NCBI GenBank assembly: GCA_018263585.1 | Contig: JAANWZ010000031.1 | Location: 1 to 46,700, forward strand | Source of the DNA: Calditrichota bacterium | GTDB lineage: Bacteria > Electryoneota > Electryoneia > Electryoneales > Electryoneaceae | Length of the DNA: 46,700 nt | Direction of reading: 5' to 3' | Shown here: piece after piece, positions 8,258-16,484 of the stretch | Numbering within the stretch: the stretch's first letter is position 1 | Layout of the letters: each line of letters starts with the position of its first letter | Program-made: the position numbers and the translations under genes | Notes under the pieces: generated by a model | What the model saw: only the letters and a program-made list of their open reading frames with translations | Told to the model about the DNA's origin: nothing | Databases searched by the model: none

Positions 8258-9229
8258 TCACCCTCCCGGATGTATCCGACTCGCAGATCCGACGCACTCA
8301 CTGAGCGGTACGAGCCGCACCCCGCGCCGCGCGAGCCCGGGAATCATCTCCATCAGCACCGCGGCGGTGTTCGCGCGCGGGTGGCCGATCGCAATCACCG
8401 GCCGGTCCAGGTTGTTCGCACGCGCGATCGCAGTCTCGAACGCGGCCCGGATCGCGGCCGGATCATCCTCGTGATCGAGGAACAGGTCGCGCTGCAGCGC
8501 CGGGACACCGGCCGCCCGCGCGCGCTCGTAAAGTACGCTGCCCGGATGGGTGATGCTATCGAGCACGAACCACCCGTTCCGCGAGCACCACGCCGCGAGC
8601 GCATCCATCAACGCCGTGTCCTGCGTCGCCGCCGACCCCTGGTGGTTGCTGAGGCCGGAAGCGTGCGGAACCGCGCAGGCTGCGGTGAGGAACGAATCGG
8701 CCTGCACCGCGGTCATCGCCGTGTGCAGGCAATCGGGCTCGGCGTGCGGCCGGCCGGGAACCGCCTCCATCGGCAGGTGCACGATCAGCTCGTGCCCGTG
8801 CGCCGCCGCCGAGTCCGCGATCTGTTCGCTCGCCCGGTGCCGGGGAATCACGCTGAACGTGACCGGCGCCGGCAGCGAGAGCAGGTCGCGGACGACGGGC
8901 GTATTCAACGAGTTGCCGAAGTCGTCGATCACGAGTGCGATCCGTGCCCGCGCAGGCTTCTCTGTGACGGCGCGAGCGCCGGGGTGAACGGTGTCGCGCG
9001 CGCGGACCGCGCCGGCGGTGTCAGCCGCTGAGCGGCGCGTGTTCGCGCGGTCTTCCACGGCGAACGTGTCCGCCGCAGGCGCGCGCGAGCCGCGGGTTGC
9101 AACCGTGCCCGTGATCCGCGCGAGCAACAGCACCGCGAGCAGGCCGGCGCCGGCAAATGCGAGCGCCGCCAGTGCGCGGATCCTGCGGCGGAGCTGTCGT
9201 TCGCGCTCGTTCAATAGTCGTCCCGCCAC
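8258..9229 (-). CDS. Divergent polysaccharide deacetylase (YibQ/DUF610 family), membrane-anchored
   Basis: Predicted NodB-related deacetylase-fold protein acting in the periplasm on cell-envelope glycan; the substrate is unknown. A transmembrane anchor spans about residues 20-40, then a low-complexity linker to about 95. The catalytic-type domain starts at RIALVIDDFG (DDFG 102-105). It goes on with FSVIPRH, ELIVHLPMEA, SNHQGSAAT, FVLDSITHPGS, QRDLFLDHEDD and PVIAIGHPRANT, the series of motifs typical of this family. The start is GTG 9229, overlapping the upstream lipoprotein gene by 19 bases; its ribosome-binding site is poor, so coupling is likely. In other bacteria this family often lies near envelope-maintenance genes. 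Confidence 0.88.
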   Translation of the reverse strand: MAGRLLNERERQLRRRIRALAALAFAGAGLLAVLLLARITGTVATRGSRAPAADTFAVEDRANTRRSAADTAGAVRARDTVHPGARAVTEKPARARIALVIDDFGNSLNTPVVRDLLSLPAPVTFSVIPRHRASEQIADSAAAHGHELIVHLPMEAVPGRPHAEPDCLHTAMTAVQADSFLTAACAVPHASGLSNHQGSAATQDTALMDALAAWCSRNGWFVLDSITHPGSVLYERARAAGVPALQRDLFLDHEDDPAAIRAAFETAIARANNLDRPVIAIGHPRANTAAVLMEMIPGLARRGVRLVPLSECVGSASRIHPGG

Positions 9230-9729
9230 TGCACGATCCGGAAGCGGCCGTCCTCCCCGGCGCGTGTCTGGAACCGGGCGAACCCGTCGATCGGGGAGAA
9301 GTCGCCGGCGGTGAGCGTGAAATTGACCGTGAACTCGACGGTCGTGTCGGGCTGCGAGAACGTGTCGATCGCAGCCGGGATCGGCCCCCAGCGCAGGTCG
9401 AGCCGTTCGAACGAACGGAGCAGCGCGCCGGTCGTGCGTAGTTCGGTGTCACTGTACCACTGGTCGTACCGATTCTGGCTCGCGTCGAAGAACTGGAACA
9501 CGAACTCCTCGGCGATCACGTCGGCGTAGCGGAAGCTGTCGCGCAGCGTGTACGCAGTCTGGAAGTTGCGCAGCATCCCGCCGATCGTCACCTGCGGCTC
9601 CCAGAGCCCGGCGGACACCCCCCCTTCCTCCGGCGCGAACGGGTTGAGGCAGCCGGCGAGCGCGACGGCAACCGCGAGCGGGGCGAACACCGCCCGCAGC
9701 GCCCGCCGCATCCATGCGCGCTCGGTCAT
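9211..9729 (-). CDS. Small lipoprotein with NTF2-like domain
   Basis: Signal peptide with lipobox VALAGC followed by LNPFAPEE, then a compact alpha+beta domain of about 125 residues. MLRNFQTAYTLRDSFRYADV and FVFQFFDASQNRYDQWY resemble the helical start of NTF2/SnoaL-like folds, and repeated strands follow (TVEFTVNFTL, GRFRIVQWRDDY). The fold call is by eye. ATG 9729 is chosen because GAGGGGG lies about 8 bases before it; a TTG just upstream is also in frame. It is first in a four-gene minus-strand unit (lipoprotein, YibQ, PdxJ-like, lipoprotein) with a good promoter candidate at 9775-9806. Confidence 0.8.
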   Translation of the reverse strand: MTERAWMRRALRAVFAPLAVAVALAGCLNPFAPEEGGVSAGLWEPQVTIGGMLRNFQTAYTLRDSFRYADVIAEEFVFQFFDASQNRYDQWYSDTELRTTGALLRSFERLDLRWGPIPAAIDTFSQPDTTVEFTVNFTLTAGDFSPIDGFARFQTRAGEDGRFRIVQWRDDY

Positions 9730-9774
9730 CAACGTGATCCCCCTCTCGATTGCCGGCAGTCACGGCGGTGAGCA

Positions 9775-9806
9775 CGAACATAACCGGGAGAGGGCGATCG
9801 CTGCAA
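9775..9806 (-). promoter_or_regulatory. Candidate promoter for the envelope operon
   Basis: On the minus strand TTG (9804-9806) is followed after 21 bases by TATGTTCG (9775-9782), a one-mismatch TAnnTTTG. It lies about 45 bases upstream of ATG 9729. Confidence 0.45.
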
Positions 9807-9984
9807 CGCCGCCCGCTGCGCGCCCGGCCGATGCGTGCGCCGGAGCCCGGGGCGAGCCCGGATCGGCGGAAACCTGACCATTTCCCACCGCTCGCGTCGC
9901 TCGTCTCATGCCTCCGCACGGACGACATACGTATACGAGGATCTCGACCTCCGGACGGGAATGGAGCGACCGAACGCTCGTTTC

Positions 9985-10160
9985 TCGAGATCCTTCACCC
10001 CCCGCACAAACAGGCGTGCGGGGGGTTCAGGATGACACACAGGGGCGCACACACTGACGTGCGGGGGTTCAGGATGACACGGAATGTCGCGCCGAAACTG
10101 ACCGGCGCTTCGGATTGAGGATCACATCCTTGCCTTGCTCTTGAATTCAATCAAGGACAC
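9985..10160. repeat. Constant-frame, variable-arm hairpin cluster 3' of clpB
   Basis: Element 1 (9989-10038): GATCCTTCA, arm CCCCCCGCAC (9998-10007), loop, arm GTGCGGGGGG (10016-10025), then TTCAGGATGACAC. Element 2 (to 10080): GCGCAC-acactgac-GTGCG followed by the same TTCAGGATGACAC end. Element 3 (about 10089-10110): GCGCCG-aaactgac-CGGCGC. Element 4 (10125-10158): CACATCCTTGCC with arms CTTGA/TCAAG, related to 31851-31885. The rest of 9730-10190 shows no gene. The cluster lies just past the clpB stop, so one hairpin could end its transcript. Confidence 0.75.
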
Positions 10161-10190
10161 GGGGCCGCATGACACCGACATAACACCTGT

Positions 10191-12896
10191 TCACTCGTCA
10201 TCGTCCACCACATCCGCGTCCACGGTGATGGTCTCCTCCTCGTCGCCGGAACGTTGCTCCGACTGTTCGCCCGGTTCCGCCGGGGCGGGGCTTTCCCAGC
10301 GAACGGCGAGCTTGCCGTCGGCGACGTCGATGAGCAACTCGGCGCCGTCGCGGACGTCTCCCGCGATGATCGCGCGGCCGAGCTGCGTCTCCAGCTCGTG
10401 CTGGACGTATCGTTTCAGCGGGCGCGCACCGTACACCGGGTCGTACCCCTTGCGCGCGATAAACTCGCGCGCTTCACCGGTGAGCGCGATCGTCATCCGC
10501 CGTGACGCGAGCCGGCGGCGCAGATCATCGACGAGCAGCTCGACGATCTGCTCGATTTCCGCGAGCGTGAGCGTCTTGAACAGTACGATATCGTCGAGCC
10601 GGTTGAGGAACTCGGGCCTGAGGGACGCGCGCAGCTCGCGCATCACAGCGTCGCGGGCGTCGTCGCGGATCTGACCGCTCTCATCGAGGCCCTCGAGCAG
10701 ATGTGTCGAGCCGATGTTCGACGTGAGGATGAGCACGGTGTTCTTGAAGTCCACCGTGCGCCCGTGGCTGTCGGTGATCCGGCCGTCGTCGAGGATCTGG
10801 AGCAGGATATTGAACGCGTCATGGTGCGCCTTCTCGACCTCGTCGAAGAGGACGACGGAGTAAGGTTTCCGGCGCACGGCCTCGGTAAGCTGGCCGCCTT
10901 CCTCGTAGCCGACGTAGCCCGGGGGTGCGCCGACGAGACGGCTCACCGCGTGCCGCTCCATATATTCGGACATGTCTATCCGAATTAAATTCTCCTCCGT
11001 GTCGAACAGCGCCTCGGCGAGCGTTTTCGCGAGCTCGGTTTTCCCGACGCCGGTCGGACCGAGGAACAGGAATGAGCCGATCGGTCGGCGCGGATCCTTG
11101 ATCCCGGCGCGCGCGCGGATCACGGCGTCCGCGACGAGGTTCACCGCCTCGTCCTGGCCGACGACCCGACGGTGCAACACCTGATCGAGCTTCAGCAGCT
11201 TCTCGCGCTCGCCCTCCATCAGGCGCGTGACCGGGATCCCCGTCCACCGGCTGATGATCTCCGCGATCTCTTCCTCGGTGACCTCTTCGCGCAGCAGGCG
11301 GGAGCTCTCTTCGCGATTCGCGCGCGTCCGCTCCTGCTCCGCGAGCTGTTTCTGCAACGACGGGAGCACGCCGTGCTGGAGTTCGGCGGCTTTGTTCAGG
11401 TCGTACTCACGCTGCGCGCGTTCGATCGCGAGCCGGGTGCGGTCGATTTCCTCGCGCAGCTTCTTCGCCCGCTCGATCGTTGACTTCTCCGCCTCCCACT
11501 GCCCGCGCATCGCGCGGATCTTCTCCCGTGTGTCCGCGAGCTGTTTGCGCAGATCCTCGAGCCGCTGTTTGCTCGCCTCGTCTTTCTCCTTCGCGAGCGC
11601 GCGCTCCTCGATCTCGAGCTGCATTTCACGGCGGGTGAGGTCGTCGAGTTCGGCGGGCATCGAGTCGATCTCGGTGCGGATCATCGCGCACGCCTCATCG
11701 ACGAGGTCGATCGCCTTGTCCGGGAGGAACCGCTCAGTGATGTAACGGTCGGAGAGGGTCGCGGCGGCGACGAGCGCGTTGTCCTGGATCCGGATCCCGT
11801 GATGCACCTCGAACCGTTCGCGCAGCCCGCGCAGGATCGAGATCGTGTCCTCAACGCTCGGCGCGTCGATCTGCACCGGCTGGAACCGGCGTTCGAGCGC
11901 CTTGTCCTTTTCCACGTGCTTGCGGTACTCGTCGAGCGTGGTCGCGCCGATGCAGTGCAGCTCGCCGCGCGCGAGCATCGGCTTCAACATGTTGCCGGCG
12001 TCCATCGAGCCCTCGGCCCTGCCCGCGCCGACGATCGTGTGCAGCTCGTCGATGAACAGGAGCACGCGCCCTTCGCTCTCCTTGATCTCCTTGAGCACCG
12101 CCTTCAGCCGTTCCTCGAACTCGCCGCGGAACTTCGCGCCGGCGACGAGTGCGCCGAGATCGAGCGCGAAGATCGTCTTCTCCTTCAACGACTCGGGCAC
12201 GTCGCCGCGCACGATCCGCTGCGCGAGCCCTTCCACGATCGCAGTTTTCCCGACGCCCGGGTCGCCGATCAGCACCGGGTTGTTCTTCGTCTTGCGCGAG
12301 AGGATGCGGATCACGCGCCGGATCTCGCCGTCCCGGCCGATCACCGGGTCGAGCTTGCCCGCGCGCGCCTCATCGACGAGATCACGGCCGTAACGGACGA
12401 GCGCCTCGTAGGTCTCCTCCGGGTTGTCCGACTCGACACGCTGGCGCCCGCGCACCCCGGTCATCGCCTTCAGCAGCCGGTCGCGGGTCACGTTGAAGCT
12501 GGCGAACAGCTCGGCGAGCGGCGTACCGTCGCTGCCCTCGATCAACGCGAGCAGCAGGTGTTCGACGCTCACGTACTCGTCCTTGAGCGCCTTCGCCTCG
12601 TCGAGCGCGTTCGCGAGCACCTCGTGCAGCCGCCGCGTGACCAGCACCTGCGCGGCGCCGGCGCCGGGGCCGCTCTGACGCGGTTTCTTCTCCATCTGCT
12701 GGACGAGCGCGCGGTGGAACGCGTCCGCCGGCACGTCCATCCGCTCGAACAGACGCCCGGCGAGCCCATGCTCCTGTTCGAGCAGCGCGAGCAGCAGGTG
12801 GTCGAGGTCGACCTCGACGTGGCCGTGTTTGACCGCGAGCGTCTGCGCGGCGGCGACCGCCTGCTGCGACTTCTGTGTGAACCTGTTCAGATCCAT
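10191..12896 (-). CDS. clpB: ATP-dependent disaggregase ClpB (Hsp100)
   Basis: Hexameric chaperone that, with DnaK, pulls apart protein aggregates in the cytoplasm. Two Clp N-repeats fill residues 1-145. NBD1 has Walker A GDPGVGKT (211-218) and Walker B VLLFIDE (278-284). The ClpB-specific coiled-coil middle domain spans about 405-535 ([25 protein letters not shown]). NBD2 has Walker A GPTGVGKT (613-620) and Walker B VVLFDE (681-686), then the D2-small domain. At 901 residues it is longer than E. coli ClpB because of an acidic tail from about 870 ([16 protein letters not shown]). I found no CIRCE operator upstream. A well-formed promoter candidate is at 12925-12956. Confidence 0.98.
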   Translation of the reverse strand: MDLNRFTQKSQQAVAAAQTLAVKHGHVEVDLDHLLLALLEQEHGLAGRLFERMDVPADAFHRALVQQMEKKPRQSGPGAGAAQVLVTRRLHEVLANALDEAKALKDEYVSVEHLLLALIEGSDGTPLAELFASFNVTRDRLLKAMTGVRGRQRVESDNPEETYEALVRYGRDLVDEARAGKLDPVIGRDGEIRRVIRILSRKTKNNPVLIGDPGVGKTAIVEGLAQRIVRGDVPESLKEKTIFALDLGALVAGAKFRGEFEERLKAVLKEIKESEGRVLLFIDELHTIVGAGRAEGSMDAGNMLKPMLARGELHCIGATTLDEYRKHVEKDKALERRFQPVQIDAPSVEDTISILRGLRERFEVHHGIRIQDNALVAAATLSDRYITERFLPDKAIDLVDEACAMIRTEIDSMPAELDDLTRREMQLEIEERALAKEKDEASKQRLEDLRKQLADTREKIRAMRGQWEAEKSTIERAKKLREEIDRTRLAIERAQREYDLNKAAELQHGVLPSLQKQLAEQERTRANREESSRLLREEVTEEEIAEIISRWTGIPVTRLMEGEREKLLKLDQVLHRRVVGQDEAVNLVADAVIRARAGIKDPRRPIGSFLFLGPTGVGKTELAKTLAEALFDTEENLIRIDMSEYMERHAVSRLVGAPPGYVGYEEGGQLTEAVRRKPYSVVLFDEVEKAHHDAFNILLQILDDGRITDSHGRTVDFKNTVLILTSNIGSTHLLEGLDESGQIRDDARDAVMRELRASLRPEFLNRLDDIVLFKTLTLAEIEQIVELLVDDLRRRLASRRMTIALTGEAREFIARKGYDPVYGARPLKRYVQHELETQLGRAIIAGDVRDGAELLIDVADGKLAVRWESPAPAEPGEQSEQRSGDEEETITVDADVVDDDE

Positions 12897-12924
12897 TTCT
12901 ATCGTCAGTCCGTTCGTTACGATC

Positions 12925-12956
12925 GGAACGTAATTCTCGCGGGAGAAGGGGACAAA
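12925..12956 (-). promoter_or_regulatory. Candidate promoter for clpB, Bacteroidetes-like
   Basis: On the minus strand TTTG (12953-12956) is followed after exactly 20 bases by TACGTTCC (12925-12932), matching TTTG-N20-TAnnTTTG at the key positions. It lies about 29 bases before ATG 12896. No sigma32-like or CIRCE sequence was seen near it. Confidence 0.5.
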
Positions 12957-13139
12957 CTCCGTGCCAGCGGGGGGAATCAGCCGCGGGCGGCGCTCTGTCC
13001 GGGTGCGTTGGAGAGCGACGGGCGCTCGACGCGCCGGTTTGGCCGCCCTTTCCCTGCCGTAGTGGCAGGGGGGCGCTCCCGTTCGCCTGCGCTCAGGGTA
13101 CTCCCCGAGAGATACCGGTCACACTCCCGGCGCCGCCGA

Positions 13140-13447
13140 ATGCTTATCATTGTATTCGGTTATGCCGTTCACTCAGCCACGTGCATGGCGGGAACTCAGA
13201 TCGCATCCGGGCGGCCGAGCCGTCATTCTGAACCCGGCTTCGCGCGTCTGTCCGCGTGAAGGCGGGTGAAGAAGGTCCAGCTTATCCAAGGGTTCTTTTG
13301 CGCGTTTCATGGTATTCTCAACCCCCGTCGAACCTCGACCTTCTTCACTACGCCCGATAAACTGACATCGGGCTACGTTCAGAATGACGCCCTTGCCACC
13401 CGCGATATTGCTCCCGGCTGAGGCAAAGGGATAACCGGATCATTGTA
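13140..13447 (-). repeat. Long dispersed repeat, copy R1d (minus orientation)
   Basis: Reverse-complement relative of R1b/R1c, ending in the GGATAACCGG motif at 13430-13440. Its hairpin reads GCCCGAT-gtcagttt-ATCGGGC on the repeat strand where the other copies have GCCCGAC/GTCGGGC: one C-G pair is replaced by T-A on both sides. It occupies the clpB-glf divergent spacer (12897-13587). The rest of that spacer shows no gene. Confidence 0.8.
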
Positions 13448-13587
13448 AATCCACATGGATGCGTGCGGCGCGGGTCGCGGGCGGCATCTCGTTCCGCCGC
13501 GCGCCGGACAACCACGGAAGAACGGTTCACGCCCGCCGGTGAGGAGCAGCGAACGCCGGCGGCACTGATTCAACGAGGACACCCGCC

Positions 13588-14724
13588 ATGAAGATCCTGA
13601 TCGTGGGGGCAGGGCTGTACGGGGCGACTGTGGCCCGACTGCTGTCTGACGCCGGCCACGACGTACTCGTAATCGAGCGGCGCGACCACACCGCCGGAAA
13701 CTGTTACTCCTACAACCTGCACGGGATCGAGGTCCACCGCTACGGGCCGCACATCTTCCACACCTCGATCGACCAGGTGTGGCGGTTCGCCAACCGGTAC
13801 GCGAGCTTCCTCGGCTACCATCACTCGGTGAAGTCGAAGCTCGGGGACCGGCTCTACAGCATCCCGATCAACCTGAACACGATGAAGGACCTGTGGGGTA
13901 TAACCACGCCGGATGAAGCGAAGGCGAAGCTGAACGAGGCGCGGGTGCACATCCCCGAGCCCGCGAACATGGAGGAGTGGGCGCTCTCGAAGATCGGCGA
14001 GCAGCTCTACGAGCTGTTCGTGAAGCCGTACACGATCAAGCAGTGGAACAAGCACCCGCGCGAGCTGCCGCCGTTCATCCTCAAGCGGCTCCCGGTCCGG
14101 TTCTCGTTCAACGACAGCTACTTCGACGACAAGTGGACCGGGATCCCGGAGCACGGCTACACCGCCTGGATCGATGCGATGCTCGAAGCGGCGCCGGTCG
14201 AGCTCGAGACCGACTTCTTCGACCGCCGCGAGGAGTACGAGCGCCGGTTCGACAAGATCTTCTACACCGGCCGGCTCGACCGCTTCTTCGACTACCGCTA
14301 CGGGCCGCTCGAATACCGTTCGCTCCGGTTCGAGGTCGTCACACACGACATCGAGGATTATCAGGGCGCCTCGATCATCAATTACCCGGAGCTGAAATAC
14401 GAGTTCACCCGCAAGATCGAGCACAAGCACTTGACGAAGGCGAGGTCGGACAAGACGGTTGTCACGACCGAGTATCCGCAGAACTGGACGCCGGAGAAGA
14501 CGCCGTTCTACCCGGTGAACACCGACGAAAACAACCGGATCGGGGCGAAGTACAAGGCGCTCGCGGAGAGGATCTCGTCGAAATACATCTTCGGCGGGCG
14601 GCTCGCCGACTACAAGTATTACGACATGGACAAGACGATCAGCGCGGCGCTGAACCAGATCCGGCGCCTCGACGGGTCGCTGCTCCCGCGCGAATTGAAG
14701 GTGCCCGAGTCCGCGCCGATGTAG
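13588..14724 (+). CDS. glf: UDP-galactopyranose mutase
   Basis: Flavoenzyme interconverting UDP-galactopyranose and UDP-galactofuranose, supplying galactofuranose for surface polysaccharide. The N-terminus has the FAD Rossmann motif ILIVGAGLYGA, followed by ERRDHTAGNCY and HRYGPHIFHTS, which are typical of Glf. FVKPYTIKQWNKHPRELP and TGRLDRFFDYRYGPLEYRSL are further family blocks with the substrate- and flavin-contact Arg and Tyr residues. The C-terminus has FGGRLADYKYYDMDKTISAAL. The length of 378 residues is normal. It stands alone, with no glycosyltransferase next to it. A hairpin 5 bases past the stop lies between it and a convergent small gene. Confidence 0.97.
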   Translation: MKILIVGAGLYGATVARLLSDAGHDVLVIERRDHTAGNCYSYNLHGIEVHRYGPHIFHTSIDQVWRFANRYASFLGYHHSVKSKLGDRLYSIPINLNTMKDLWGITTPDEAKAKLNEARVHIPEPANMEEWALSKIGEQLYELFVKPYTIKQWNKHPRELPPFILKRLPVRFSFNDSYFDDKWTGIPEHGYTAWIDAMLEAAPVELETDFFDRREEYERRFDKIFYTGRLDRFFDYRYGPLEYRSLRFEVVTHDIEDYQGASIINYPELKYEFTRKIEHKHLTKARSDKTVVTTEYPQNWTPEKTPFYPVNTDENNRIGAKYKALAERISSKYIFGGRLADYKYYDMDKTISAALNQIRRLDGSLLPRELKVPESAPM

Positions 14725-14728
14725 CGCC

Positions 14729-14743
14729 CGGCTCTCCGAGCCG
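14729..14743. terminator. Hairpin between convergent genes (CGGCTC-tcc-GAGCCG)
   Basis: Perfect 6-bp GC-rich stem with a 3-base loop in the 20-base gap between the glf stop and the stop of the minus-strand Cys-rich gene. There is no T-run, so strength as an intrinsic terminator is uncertain, but the position suits a shared bidirectional one. Confidence 0.45.
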
Positions 14744-14744
14744 A

Positions 14745-15047
14745 CTACCAGTTCGGTTTCGGGCGGCGGGCGCCGTGCTCGAGCGCGCACGGCGTATTGC
14801 GGGTCACATGCTCGCCGAGCTCGCGGCACCAGATCGCGTTGAACGTGCGGCACGAGTTCGCGCCGTCCACGTTCTCCCGCGGCCACGCGGCGTGTTCGCA
14901 CGCCATCGTGCACCACTTGATGTCAGCCCGCTGCACGCCCGCGTTGTCCGGGGCGGAGATGTCCTCGCCCGGCAGCCGCCGGTTGCGGCCGGGGTCGAGG
15001 AGCCGGTAGGCCAGCGTGCGGCCCTCTCCGGGGACTTTTCGGTTCAT
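14745..15047 (-). CDS. Small Cys-rich protein of unknown function
   Basis: The conserved-looking part is the last 60 or so residues. It holds WCTMAC (Cys-x3-Cys), then NSCRTF, IWCREL and a final NTPC, five cysteines with histidines between (EHAAWP, GEHVTRN), which suggests metal binding. I recall similar short proteins with SCRTF and a C-terminal NxPC from other bacteria, but have no verified family name. The start is uncertain: ATG 15047 gives 100 residues, while a GTG 8 codons before the WCTMAC motif would give only the core. No good ribosome-binding site is visible for either. Codon use matches the neighbouring genes, and the frame is convergent with glf. Confidence 0.6.
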   Translation of the reverse strand: MNRKVPGEGRTLAYRLLDPGRNRRLPGEDISAPDNAGVQRADIKWCTMACEHAAWPRENVDGANSCRTFNAIWCRELGEHVTRNTPCALEHGARRPKPNW

Positions 15048-15398
15048 CGATCCGACCCATCGTTGCAGCCACTCCCGCCCGGATGTGCTCAGAGTTCCGG
15101 TCCATGCACGTCGCCAGGCAAGCTGAGTGTTCGCATTCCTGCGTGCGCGGCAAGATAATCCGACCGGATCCTCCTCCGGCACCCGGCGCGTGCTTATATT
15201 GGCGGGAAGGGAGTAAGTCGTTTCGACCGCCGATCGTGCCGTGCAGCGGTGGCTGTCGCAGCCGGGTTGTGACCTGATCCCCCCGCTTCGAGAGGCACGC
15301 CCTCACCCCGGCTTGACACGCGCGCCTTACCCGCCTTCGCGAACGCGGTCCCCGGCGTTGCGAGCTCCGGCAGCGGCGTCACTGGAGGAGGGGAAATC
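15048..15398. other. Spacer with one promoter-like sequence
   Basis: A gene-free stretch upstream of the GNAT gene. It holds TATATTGG at 15195-15202, a possible -7 element without a clear -33 partner, about 200 bases from the GNAT start. None of the dispersed palindromes is obvious here. Confidence 0.4.
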
Positions 15399-16247
15399 AT
15401 GGCCGTTCACTATAGAATCCGCCGAATGAGACGCGAAGACGTCGAGGTCGCGGTGGAGTGGGCGTACGAGGAGGGCTGGAACCCGGGCCTGTACGATGCG
15501 GGCGTGTTCTATCAGACCGACCCGAGCGGGTTCTGGGCGGGCACGATCGACGGCGAGATCATCTCCACGATGTCCGGCGTCCGCTACGACCCCGGCTACG
15601 GCTTCCTCGGCTTTTTCATCACGCATCCCGACTACCGCGGCCGCGGGTACGGCAGCCGTCTCTGGGAGACGGTGCACGAGCAGATGGAGACAGATGTGCT
15701 CGGGCTCGACGGGGCGCCGGCGCAGCAGGCGTTCTACAAGCGCGCCGGGTACCGCCCCTCGCACCGCAACATCCGCCACGAGGGCGTGAGCGAACACTTC
15801 TCCGACCTCGACCCGCACATCGTGAACGTGACGCATATCCCGTTCGACCGGCTTGACATGTACGACCGGAGGCGGTTCGGCGCGCGGCGCACGCGGTTCC
15901 TGCGCGGGTGGATCAGCCGCCCGGGCACGCACGCGCTCACCTGTTTCAAGGACGGAGACGTGTGCGGGTACGGCGTTGTCCGCCCGTGCCGGGAAGGGTT
16001 CAAGATCGGTCCGCTGTTCGCGGACAGCGAACCGGTCGCGGAGATGCTGTACCGGGCGCTGGTCACACGGGTTCATCCTGATGAACCGGTGTTTCTCGAC
16101 ATTCCGGAGCCGAATCCGGCCGCGTTCCGGCTCGCCGACCGTCACCGGATGAAGCCGGTGTTCGAGACGGTGCGGATGTACCGGAACGGCACGCTCGAGG
16201 CTCCGCTCAACAACTGGTTCGGCGTCACGTCGTTCGAGCTCGGTTGA
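15399..16247 (+). CDS. Two-domain GNAT-family N-acetyltransferase
   Basis: The N-terminal GNAT domain (about 1-140) shows YGFLGFFITHPDYRGRGYGSRLW; RGRGYG (80-85) is the acetyl-CoA pyrophosphate loop, and ALQQAFYKRAGY-like QQAFYKRAGYRPS is the usual helix-strand after it. A second domain (about 145-282) resembles the C-terminal half found in YitH/Acetyltransf_18-type proteins, including HALTCFKDGDVCGYGVVRPCREGFKIGPLFAD. The substrate cannot be told from sequence. The start is ATG 15399 with a strong GGAGGAGGGG ahead. It is a single gene with no obvious operon partner. Confidence 0.88.
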   Translation: MAVHYRIRRMRREDVEVAVEWAYEEGWNPGLYDAGVFYQTDPSGFWAGTIDGEIISTMSGVRYDPGYGFLGFFITHPDYRGRGYGSRLWETVHEQMETDVLGLDGAPAQQAFYKRAGYRPSHRNIRHEGVSEHFSDLDPHIVNVTHIPFDRLDMYDRRRFGARRTRFLRGWISRPGTHALTCFKDGDVCGYGVVRPCREGFKIGPLFADSEPVAEMLYRALVTRVHPDEPVFLDIPEPNPAAFRLADRHRMKPVFETVRMYRNGTLEAPLNNWFGVTSFELG

Positions 16248-16257
16248 GGATCAGGAT

Positions 16258-16283
16258 GGGGACGCTTGCTGGCAAGCGTCCCC
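16258..16283. repeat. Perfect palindrome GGGGACGCTTGC-tg-GCAAGCGTCCCC
   Basis: 12-bp arms directly after the GNAT stop. The same unit, one pair longer, is at 35929-35956; imperfect relatives are at 20124-20147 and 20366-20389. It may serve as a transcript-end hairpin, but its recurrence shows it is a mobile or copied element. Confidence 0.75.
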
Positions 16284-16285
16284 GG

Positions 16286-16432
16286 AGCCCAAGGGATAAC
16301 TCTCGGATAAGCTGGACCTTCTTCACCCGCCTTCACGCACACAGACGCGTGAAGCCGGGTTCAGAATGACGCCTCGACCGCGCAAATGCGGCGGTGATTC
16401 CGGTCCGCGCACGTTGCTGAGCGAACTGGACA
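16286..16432 (+). repeat. Long dispersed repeat, copy R1e (second half only)
   Basis: Starts at CAAGGGATAACTCTCGGATAAGCTGGACC, then CTTCTTCACCCGCCTTCACGCACACAG, GGTTCAGAATGACGCCTCG and finally GCTGAGCGAACTGG. The hairpin-bearing first half present in R1b/R1c is missing. A TATACTTG sequence at 16448-16455, just past its end, may be the -7 element of the next gene. Confidence 0.75.
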
Positions 16433-16484
16433 GCCTGACTGATGGAATATACTTGTAACGCCCCCACAAACAGGGAGAGAGAGC

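Noticed and set aside
12897-13139. CIRCE or sigma32 heat-shock site upstream of clpB
   Set aside because: No TTAGCACTC-N9-GAGTGCTAA pair or sigma32-like -35/-10 was found; the candidate promoter is the ordinary type.
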